Origin: Dyadobacter sp. CECT 9275
GTDB taxonomy: Bacteria > Bacteroidota > Bacteroidia > Cytophagales > Spirosomataceae
Direction: 5' to 3'
Assembly: GCF_907164905.1 (NCBI RefSeq)
Contig: NZ_CAJRAF010000002.1
Location: 1,550,001-1,614,000 of the forward strand
DNA: 64,000 bases
Below the pieces are notes generated by a model that was not told where the DNA came from, did no database searches, and saw only the letters and a list, made by a program, of their open reading frames with translations. Numbering within the stretch: the stretch's first letter is position 1; each line of letters starts with the position of its first letter. The translations under genes were made by a program, and so were the position numbers. Below are positions 44,801-51,414 of this stretch, one piece after another.

Positions 44801-45998
44801 CGTAATAGATTAGCCCTCCCCCATTGGCCCCCATCCAGATATTCCCCTTTTCATCTTCAATAAACCGGTTGATGTCGTTATAGGGTAAACCTTGCGGGTC
44901 GGACCGTTTCTTTTTAAAAAGCGGAAACCGGAAGATATCCTCGTGATAGTAATTAACGCCATCTCTGTAGGTACCCAGCCAGATCACCCCGTTCGAATCT
45001 TTATAAATAGCGTTGAAGGTATTCTGGCTCAGCCCGTTTTTGTCATCTTCATCCGGCAGTAAATACCGGATGGTTTTGGCCTGTTTATCCAGAAGGTTAA
45101 TACCTCCGTGATCCACGCCGATCCAGATTTTCCCCTGATTATCCTGCACTGCGCCCTGAACAATGTCTGAATTAAGGCGTGGCGTGCTGTTTTCCTTACC
45201 GTAGTAGGTAAAAGACCGATCCAAAAGGCGGAAACAATAGATCCCCAGATTTTCCCTGATCGCATACAACCACACATCTCCGTCTGAGTCGGCCAGCATG
45301 CCGTAATTGTACAATCTGTACTTGTGCTTCTTTGCCAGATCGTCTGATCGGTACAATACCTTTAACGTGCGGGGGTCTATTTGCTCAAACACGCCGTTTG
45401 TATGGATAATCCATAGATTTCCATTGGTACTTTGGGTGATTGCGGAGATGTCATCGCTTGCCGGGCTGAGCGGGTCCTGCGCCGAATGCCGGAGATGGGT
45501 GGTAGTGCGGTTGCCAGGATTATAAACATACAATCCTTTACCCTGCTGCACAAACCAAAAGCTCCCGTTTTTTCCTTTGTGAATGATGCTGATAAAGCCC
45601 GAAGGAATGCCCCATTTTTTCAGTTCAGCATTGGTATTGCCGGAAAACTTGTCCGTGAGCGGATCATAAATACTATTTTCAGTACCGGAGACAACCCATA
45701 TTTTCCCTTCCGGCCCTTCCCACAGGTCGCGGATACTATTACTGCGCAATGTGGTGGAATCACCGGGTATACTTTTAAAAACTCTGAAGTGATACCCATC
45801 ATACCGGTTCAGCCCCGAATTGGTACCCACCCACATAAAACCTTTACTATCAAGCAGAAAAGAAGTCGGATGATTGTTGGACAATCCATTTTTTACGTCC
45901 AGTTTGAGAAACCGGTATTGGGCCGATTGTCCCAGTATAACTCCCGGAATGAATGAAAAGGATATAAATAGAAATAATTCTCTGAACAGACCTAGCAT
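41838..45998 (-). CDS. Hybrid two-component system sensor-regulator (HTCS)
   Basis: A one-protein two-component system of 1386 residues from ATG 45998, which begins a signal peptide (MLGLFRELFLFISFSF); the TTG start 8 codons upstream is less likely. About 10-14 Reg_prop repeats (GLSNNHPTSFLLDSKGFMWV, then GTNSGLNRYDG) form two beta-propellers, followed by Y_Y_Y (about 750-810), a membrane helix (about 820-845), HisKA (NMSHEFRTPLTL), HATPase, a receiver with phospho-Asp in VTDVTMPEMDG and a C-terminal AraC helix-turn-helix (SRIHLYRKLNAIAGKTP, FNNPKYFARQFKEEFG). It binds an oligosaccharide in the periplasm and activates its PUL; the SusC-SusD operon next door is the natural target. Confidence 0.95.
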   Translation of the reverse strand: MLGLFRELFLFISFSFIPGVILGQSAQYRFLKLDVKNGLSNNHPTSFLLDSKGFMWVGTNSGLNRYDGYHFRVFKSIPGDSTTLRSNSIRDLWEGPEGKIWVVSGTENSIYDPLTDKFSGNTNAELKKWGIPSGFISIIHKGKNGSFWFVQQGKGLYVYNPGNRTTTHLRHSAQDPLSPASDDISAITQSTNGNLWIIHTNGVFEQIDPRTLKVLYRSDDLAKKHKYRLYNYGMLADSDGDVWLYAIRENLGIYCFRLLDRSFTYYGKENSTPRLNSDIVQGAVQDNQGKIWIGVDHGGINLLDKQAKTIRYLLPDEDDKNGLSQNTFNAIYKDSNGVIWLGTYRDGVNYYHEDIFRFPLFKKKRSDPQGLPYNDINRFIEDEKGNIWMGANGGGLIYYDRQKNTYRQYLHHPADPNSIPSNVVISLYLDRNKKLWIGTYFGGLTSFDGSRFTTYRHNPADPASLSHHSVWEIMEDSHGNLWIGTLDGGLELFDRKSEKFIHYFTNQSNSVHDAYISEITEDHLGNLWLGTSQGVDIRDAKTGNFVNYQHDPRMPGSISNNIVHVILKDSKRRIWVGTQDGLNLYDPVKKQFRIFRQKEGLPHNSVLSIVEDNSGDLWIATPHGLARTQLSDTPSGLDVHFVSYDESDGLQGSEFIENAALKTRAGELFFGGVNGYNRFWPDQIPPKGTFRKVILSSLSIFNKQVLVGDKIGGNDVILSRVLSQTKKIVLPHRANIFAIEFTALNFFHPQKIQYRYKLEGFNNDWVSTSGSSRTASYTNLDPGNYIFRIKASDENGDWNNAETTLEIEILPPWWNSLPARLLYAVLILLSLYLAGRMIRNKEREKYLIEQERRESKRLREINDVKIKFFTNMSHEFRTPLTLILSPLEQMLQETPDSPNHNRMQLMQRNARRLLNLVNQLLDFRKLEVSGIKFNPTEGDIIHFIRETVSSFSDISQKKHIALTFLSALDEFNMSFDEDKLEKILFNLLSNAFKFTSDYGKVTIEVSHAELPGKADLSWLEIKISDTGIGIPPDKREKIFESFFQNDVLPSLLNQGSGIGLSITREFVNMHGGTITVTSEPGAGSCFKIMLPVGRVNGSASPIQLSPGHVREVTFTPAETIYQEPFFSPEGKELPVLLLVEDNDDFLFYLKDNLKEFYFILEAKNGSEGWEQAIANIPDLIVTDVTMPEMDGLELVRRLKNDERTTHIPLVLLTAGTSPDQHLEGYELGIHDYIEKPFNFEILQYRLSNILRQQETARKIFSQQIAIKGSDIAISSRDEGLVRKVIAIIEENISNPDFSVEALSKEVGMSRIHLYRKLNAIAGKTPVEFIRSVRMERAARLLEQSQLTVSEVAYRVGFNNPKYFARQFKEEFGKLPSAYLTRMKKQD

Positions 45999-46163
45999 TT
46001 TTTCACTTTTACCTTCCCTCAATTTACACTTTTTTTGACAAATCAGCTCATAGAAGGCAAACAGGGAAGCTAACGCTCATCAGATACCTGATTTCTCACC
46101 TCCTTCCAATGTTCAATTTTGTATCATCCTACTAAATCGTAATCCCCTGTGATAAGTAATACA

Positions 46164-46171
46164 TACATTTG
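46164..46171 (+). promoter_or_regulatory. Candidate -7 element (TACATTTG) for the PhyH-transporter pair
   Basis: Exact TAnnTTTG match, 40 bases before the start codon at 46211, giving a leader near 33 bases. No good TTTG at the -33 position. The region 45999-46210 also serves the divergent HTCS gene. Confidence 0.45.
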
Positions 46172-46210
46172 AGCATACCAATGTGTTTTTTGCTTCTATA
46201 ACTGTATTTC

Positions 46211-46984
46211 ATGGATAACATTCGGCTTACAAAACAGCAAATTGACTTCTTTGCGACCAACGGGTATCTCGTTGTTGAAAACCTGATTTCCTCTGAGGAA
46301 ATTGACCTTTATAAAGCGCTGTACGATGATTTTCTTTCCGGCAAAATAGCTGTCGGAGCCAGCAGGTCAGATCTGGGAGAAAACCTGGGAACCAACGAAA
46401 AGGTAGAAAACATCACTCAAATTATGTGGCCAAGTGATTTCAGGCCTGAGCTCCTGGAAATGTCATACCACAAAAGGGCGCTGGAAATAAGCAGGCAGCT
46501 CATGGGGGATGATCTGGACATGGATTTTGACATGCTCATCAACAAGTCGCCTTTCACCAATACCATCACGCCATGGCACCAGGATGAAGCCTATTGGCTC
46601 AACGTTCCTGACAAGAGAGCGGCCAGCTGCTGGCTTTCACTCGACCACGCTACACTGGACAGCGGCTGTATGTGGTTTGTGCCGGGTTCCAACCTTCAGG
46701 ACGTCCGACCGCATACATTTGCTGCCAAAAAGGGTGGCGCGCTGATGTGCATCGCCAGCGAGGAAGAAGGCGTAGCAGTGGAGCTCAAGCCCGGTTCCTG
46801 CACCTTTCACCACGGAAGAACTTTACATTACAGCAGGGGAAATAGCACCGCTGGCCAGAGAAGGGCATTCATCGTGAATTTCAGGCCGGGCGAAATGATC
46901 CGTTACGAAAGGGAAAACGGATTTGACCACGGCAGGCAAAACGCCGGTGACAGGCAATTGAAAAACGACGAATTCGCAGGATAA
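46211..46984 (+). CDS. Phytanoyl-CoA dioxygenase (PhyH) family Fe(II)/2-oxoglutarate enzyme
   Basis: The protein has 257 residues and no signal peptide. It carries the double-stranded beta-helix iron ligands HxD in TPWHQDEAYW and a distal His in LHYSRGNS with a 2-oxoglutarate-binding Arg in RRAFIVNFRPG. Members hydroxylate lipids, ectoine, antibiotics and phosphonates, among others; the substrate cannot be read. The stop codon is one base before the ATG of a FucP-type transporter, so the two are translated from one mRNA and probably act in one catabolic route. Confidence 0.88.
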   Translation: MDNIRLTKQQIDFFATNGYLVVENLISSEEIDLYKALYDDFLSGKIAVGASRSDLGENLGTNEKVENITQIMWPSDFRPELLEMSYHKRALEISRQLMGDDLDMDFDMLINKSPFTNTITPWHQDEAYWLNVPDKRAASCWLSLDHATLDSGCMWFVPGSNLQDVRPHTFAAKKGGALMCIASEEEGVAVELKPGSCTFHHGRTLHYSRGNSTAGQRRAFIVNFRPGEMIRYERENGFDHGRQNAGDRQLKNDEFAG

Positions 46985-46985
46985 T

Positions 46986-48281
46986 ATGGAAAAACTAGCA
47001 ATCAGCAGCCTGGATCTGCCCGAAAACAGAAGCCAGACCAAACATATCGTTGTCATCGGAATCCTGTTCTTTGTGTTCGGTTTTGTCAGCTGGGTCAACG
47101 CAGTACTGATCCCGTATTTCAAACTGGCATGCCAGCTCTCCATTCAGCAAGCGATGCTGGTAGCCTTTGCATTTTACGTTTCCTACCTGATCATGGCCAT
47201 ACCCTCTTCTTACATCATCCGGAAGACGGGTTATAAAAACGGCATGGTACTCGGCTTGTGGGTAATGGCCGCCGGAAGCCTCATTTTCATCCCTGCCGCC
47301 ATGCACAGGGTATACGGTTTGTTTCTGACCGGCTTATTTGTGCAGGCCACCGGACTTACCCTTCTGCAGACAGCGGCCAATCCTTATGTCACCATTTTGG
47401 GACCAATTGATAGCGCTGCCATGCGGATGAGCGTCATGGGGGTATGTAACAAAGTGGCAGGTGCTATGGCACCACTGCTGTTGCTTGGTGCCATTTCGAA
47501 AGATCCGGACGAGATTGACAGGCTTGCCAAAATACTGCCGCGCCTCTTGCCCTCGGAACAAACCCTTCTGCTTGATGATCTGTCTGCACGACTTATCGTC
47601 CCCTACCTTATTTTAGGCTTCACCTTACTGGCGTTGGGTATTGTTATCCGCTTCACTTCACTACCCAATATCTCTGACGAAGATACCACAGGTCCCGCTT
47701 CGGCGGTAACAGAAAAAACAAGTCTTTTCCAGTTCCCGCATCTTTTGCTGGGCGCTGGCGCCATTTTTTGCGGGGTAAGCGTTGAGGTACTGGCTGTGGA
47801 TACGGTCATTACCTACGGAGAATTCCAGGGAGCCACTTTCAGGGAAGCAAAGTTCTTTTCAACCTATACTCTGCTGATTATGATCATCAGCTACATGATT
47901 GGCATTTTCACCATTCCCAAATGGGTTACTCAGCGGCAGGCACTGCTGTTTTCTGCTGTTACAGGCATTGTTTTCACCATTATTGCCGTACTACTGGACG
48001 GGAAAACATCTCTCTGGATGATTGCCTTGCTGGGACTGGGCAATGCATTGATCTGGCCTGCAATATGGCCACTGGCTATGGACGGATTGGGTAAATTCAC
48101 CAAACCGGGTTCAGCATTGTTGATCATGGGCATTGTTGGCGGCGCACTTTCTCCCCTCTTGTACGGGTGGCTGAGTGAAAGATTTAACCCACAAAATGCA
48201 TATCTGCTCCTTATTCCGTTTTATGTCTTCCTTTTATATTATTCTATTTTAGGTTATAAAGCAGGGAAATCAGTAACATAG
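46986..48281 (+). CDS. FucP-type MFS sugar/H+ symporter
   Basis: This 431-residue permease has 12 membrane segments of the L-fucose/glucose-galactose permease group. FucP-like features are FFVFGFVSWVNAVLIPYFK in helix 1, the YLIMAIPSSYIIRKTGYKNGM loop, and LLQTAANPYVTILGP in helix 4. It imports a neutral sugar or sugar-like compound with protons across the inner membrane. It starts one base after the PhyH gene. Its end is 13 bases from the convergent AraC gene, so no terminator lies between. Confidence 0.9.
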   Translation: MEKLAISSLDLPENRSQTKHIVVIGILFFVFGFVSWVNAVLIPYFKLACQLSIQQAMLVAFAFYVSYLIMAIPSSYIIRKTGYKNGMVLGLWVMAAGSLIFIPAAMHRVYGLFLTGLFVQATGLTLLQTAANPYVTILGPIDSAAMRMSVMGVCNKVAGAMAPLLLLGAISKDPDEIDRLAKILPRLLPSEQTLLLDDLSARLIVPYLILGFTLLALGIVIRFTSLPNISDEDTTGPASAVTEKTSLFQFPHLLLGAGAIFCGVSVEVLAVDTVITYGEFQGATFREAKFFSTYTLLIMIISYMIGIFTIPKWVTQRQALLFSAVTGIVFTIIAVLLDGKTSLWMIALLGLGNALIWPAIWPLAMDGLGKFTKPGSALLIMGIVGGALSPLLYGWLSERFNPQNAYLLLIPFYVFLLYYSILGYKAGKSVT

Positions 48282-48294
48282 GACCGCCAGGTAC

Positions 48295-49158
48295 TTATTG
48301 GAACCGCCCCCTGTATTCAAGGGGGGTAAGCCCTGCATATTTCTTAAAGACAGTGGCAAAGTACTGGGACGATGAAAAATTGAGCTGATAGGCTATATCC
48401 ATTACATTGTACTCTTTGTGATGAGCCAAAGTCTTTTTTGCCCGCTCCACTTTCCTTCGCTGGATGTAATCCATCGGGGTTAACCCTGACTCATTTTTAA
48501 ACCATTTTTTAAAGTGAGACTGTGAAATCTGCTGGTGCGCAGCAAGCCTGGAAATTGAAAGATGGGTATCCAGGTGCTCTTCTATGAATTTTTTGACGCT
48601 TTCAATTCTAAGATTATTGCCCTTATGGGCCCTGGCCGCTTCTGAGCATCCTACCACCGACTGCAGCAGTTGCGCCAGGCAGATATGAATGGATACGCGG
48701 GTATAGTCAGAGAAGTTACCTTTTCCGAGCCGGAAAATCTCATCCATACATTTTCTGATCTGTACATTCCCGCGGAAATGTCTTCCTGGGAGGTTTCTCA
48801 GCGCATTCAATAACCCGCAAGCGTTTGACCCGCTATACCCCAGAAAATGGCTGTTATCCGCCGGAATTTCGACCTGAAGCCAGTATACTACCCCTTTCTC
48901 CTCCGGGTGGTTGGCAGTACTATGGAGTTCATTAGGAAAAGTTACAAATACGTCCCCTCCTCTGATCACAAACTGCTCCTGCCCCACTTCGTAAACCTGC
49001 TGGCCTCGTTCGCAATAGACAATCTCCATGATGTTTTCATGCACATGCAGCGGCAAACTGCTGGACGCACCATGGTAAGCATATTTCCCCAATAAAACCG
49101 CATTTTCCACACCCAGCCTGCCGAGGTCCAGTATGGTGCGTGTTGATTTCGTCTTCAT
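48295..49158 (-). CDS. AraC-family transcriptional regulator with cupin domain
   Basis: The protein has 287 residues from ATG 49158 (GTG 49185 nine codons upstream is disfavoured). An N-terminal cupin-like sensor (LPLHVHENIMEIVYCERGQQVYEV) that should bind a sugar is followed by two helix-turn-helix motifs (about 185-285: HLSISRLAAHQQISQSHFKK, then MDIAYQLNFSSSQYFATVFKKY). It is 54 bases downstream of the ExuT-like gene and may be the last gene of that operon, or act on the convergent PhyH-FucP pair. Confidence 0.9.
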   Translation of the reverse strand: MKTKSTRTILDLGRLGVENAVLLGKYAYHGASSSLPLHVHENIMEIVYCERGQQVYEVGQEQFVIRGGDVFVTFPNELHSTANHPEEKGVVYWLQVEIPADNSHFLGYSGSNACGLLNALRNLPGRHFRGNVQIRKCMDEIFRLGKGNFSDYTRVSIHICLAQLLQSVVGCSEAARAHKGNNLRIESVKKFIEEHLDTHLSISRLAAHQQISQSHFKKWFKNESGLTPMDYIQRRKVERAKKTLAHHKEYNVMDIAYQLNFSSSQYFATVFKKYAGLTPLEYRGRFQ

Positions 49159-49212
49159 ACTAAAAACTGTTTGGGTGAGAGGCACAGGGCTCCATCGAGG
49201 GAACCACTGGTC

Positions 49213-50502
49213 TTAAAGCTCCACAGGTTTCATCCTGGGTGTAATGAAATGGATGGTCAGCCAGGCAATCAGAAAAGACACTCCGCATACAATGAATATG
49301 ACGTTGTACCCGGCGATCAGGTCACCGGCTTCTTTGTAAAAATCCAGGGTATAACCAATGAACAGTGGGAATAACACGCCACCAATGGCTCCCGCCATAC
49401 CACCGATACCAATCACAGAACTGACCGCGCTTTTAGGAAGCATGTCCGAAACGATGGTGTAGATATTCGAACTCCAGCCGGCGTTACCCGCTACTGCCAG
49501 ACCAATTAGTCCCACAGCCACCCACATATCGGATACAAAACGTGCTCCGATGATGGGTACCACACAAAGCGCAGAAATTAACAAGGCTGTTTTTCTTGAC
49601 CTGGAAACCGACCATCCTTTCTGGATAAACCAGGAAGATATCAGCCCACCACCTATGGCTCCTACTGTTGCTGCCGAATACACAATAACCAGTGGCAACC
49701 CCGGTTTTTTGAGGTCAAGGTTGAAAGTTGTGCTGAAATAGGAAGGTAACCAGAACAGAAAAAAATACCAGATCGGATCCGTCAGAAATTTACCCATGAT
49801 GAAGGACCACGTCGGTTTCAAAGTAAACAATCTGGTCCAGGGAATTTTTTCCGCCGGGATAAGCTCCTCTTTGGGCTCATCGTCTATACGGATATAGGCC
49901 AGTTCACTGGCAGACAGCCTTGCGTTTTTCTCGGGTTGCTGATAAATCAGCCGCCATGCCAGCAACCAGATAAATCCCACAGCCCCTGTAATAATAAAGG
50001 CGGCCTGCCAGCCATAAGTACCCAAAAGCCAGGGAACCAATATCGGTGCTACACAGGCACCGATATTGGAACCAGAGTCGAAAATGCCGGTTGCCAGAGC
50101 CCGTTCTCTTTTCGGAAACCATTCGGTCACGGTTTTAACAGCTGCCGGAAAATTCCCCGATTCGCCAATCCCCAATGCCGCTCTGGCTATTCCAAAACCC
50201 AGTGAACTGGTGACCAGCGCGTGGCACATGGCTGCCAGGCTCCAGATCGTAACGGAGATGGTATAACCGGTTTTGGCCCCTATCCGATCGACGACCCTGC
50301 CGAAAACCACAAGTCCAATAGCGTAAGTGGCAGAAAAGGCCATCACGATGTAGCTGTATTCCTGCTCGGTCCATCCATACTGCATTTCGAGTACGGGTTT
50401 CAATAATCCCAGCACCTGCCGGTCGAGATAATTGATGGTCGTGGCAAAGAACAGCAGGGTGCAAATTGCCCACCTGTAATTTCCGGTTGTGTTATTGATC
50501 AT
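49213..50502 (-). CDS. ExuT-like MFS transporter (anion:cation symporter family)
   Basis: The protein has 429 residues from ATG 50502 (a TTG two codons upstream is the alternative), 12 membrane segments, in the ACS family that includes hexuronate (ExuT), glucarate and galactonate importers. Features are the NYLDRQVLGLLKPVL start, GRVVDRIGAKTGYT, and ARAALGIGESGNFPAAVKTVTEWFPKRERALATG in helices 4-5. It should import hexuronic acid released in the periplasm. It is the eighth gene of the minus-strand operon that begins near 63600. Confidence 0.9.
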   Translation of the reverse strand: MINNTTGNYRWAICTLLFFATTINYLDRQVLGLLKPVLEMQYGWTEQEYSYIVMAFSATYAIGLVVFGRVVDRIGAKTGYTISVTIWSLAAMCHALVTSSLGFGIARAALGIGESGNFPAAVKTVTEWFPKRERALATGIFDSGSNIGACVAPILVPWLLGTYGWQAAFIITGAVGFIWLLAWRLIYQQPEKNARLSASELAYIRIDDEPKEELIPAEKIPWTRLFTLKPTWSFIMGKFLTDPIWYFFLFWLPSYFSTTFNLDLKKPGLPLVIVYSAATVGAIGGGLISSWFIQKGWSVSRSRKTALLISALCVVPIIGARFVSDMWVAVGLIGLAVAGNAGWSSNIYTIVSDMLPKSAVSSVIGIGGMAGAIGGVLFPLFIGYTLDFYKEAGDLIAGYNVIFIVCGVSFLIAWLTIHFITPRMKPVEL

Positions 50503-50571
50503 CGTCAAATGGATAAAAGGACCGTTTATAAGGTTTAAAACAATAAGTGAATTGCCATCCGGAGCAGACCG

Positions 50572-51372
50572 TTATTCAAAAACAACGGTCTGTAATTCCG
50601 ATTCCTGAAAGACCATTTCCGCGCTGGCTACGTCCAGAAATAAACAGGCATTGGGCAAGGTACGCAAAATAGTAGACGGATATTTTACCGAAATCTCATC
50701 GACCAGCGTATGGTACACCGCCTGTGATTTGGATGGGCCAGGCACCATGCTGTAAATGGCCTTCGCTTTCAACAGTGCAGGTACCGTGAGCGTGTAAGCG
50801 ATTTTGGGTACCTCTTCCAAAACATCAAAACAGCCTTCGTTTACCTGCTGTTGCCTGCTCGCGTCGTGCAGTTCCACTACTTTAACCAGCTTGGGATCGT
50901 TAAAATCAGCCATGAAAGGGTCATTGAATGCCAAATGGGTGTTTTCTCCAATTCCCATACAAGTAATGTCCGTCGGATACTGCAGGAGCAGTGCCGAATA
51001 TCGTTCACATTCCTCTTCGGTATTTTCCACGGTACCATTCAGACAAAACACGTTTGCAAAGGGTACCCTGTTGAAAATCTGCCCGCCCAGGAAATAACTG
51101 AAATGCTGAGGAGCCCCCGCGGGCAGGCCAATATACTCATCCATGTGAAAAGCGTTGACCCTGGTCCAATCTATATCCAGTGTGATCAGTTTAGCAAGAA
51201 ATTCGTTTTGTGAAGCAGCAGCTGCAAAAATGATATTCACTATTTCCTGTTCCTGATGCAGCTCATTGATCTTTTCTGCAACCGTTCTCGCAGCATCCTC
51301 CCCCAGCTGTTCTCTGTTTTCAAAGATCCTGATTTCCAGCTGACCCGCCGTTCCTTTTTTAATAATAGACAT
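50572..51372 (-). CDS. NagB-like sugar-phosphate isomerase/deaminase with altered active site
   Basis: The protein has 266 residues of the glucosamine-6-phosphate deaminase / 6-phosphogluconolactonase superfamily. The substrate-loop MDEY (77-80) is kept, but the catalytic block reads GIGENTHLAFNDP (140-152) where NagB has GxGxDGHIAFNEP. The NagB residues Asp141, His143 and Glu148 correspond here to Asn, His and Asp, so classical deaminase chemistry is doubtful; related proteins with such a block occur in Bacteroidota and planctomycetes. It would act on a sugar phosphate in the cytosol downstream of the transporter. Starts 43 bases after the TonB receptor gene. Confidence 0.75.
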   Translation of the reverse strand: MSIIKKGTAGQLEIRIFENREQLGEDAARTVAEKINELHQEQEIVNIIFAAAASQNEFLAKLITLDIDWTRVNAFHMDEYIGLPAGAPQHFSYFLGGQIFNRVPFANVFCLNGTVENTEEECERYSALLLQYPTDITCMGIGENTHLAFNDPFMADFNDPKLVKVVELHDASRQQQVNEGCFDVLEEVPKIAYTLTVPALLKAKAIYSMVPGPSKSQAVYHTLVDEISVKYPSTILRTLPNACLFLDVASAEMVFQESELQTVVFE

Positions 51373-51414
51373 TTAAGAGGTATTTAAATTTAATTGATAT
51401 TGAGTAAGTCGTTA

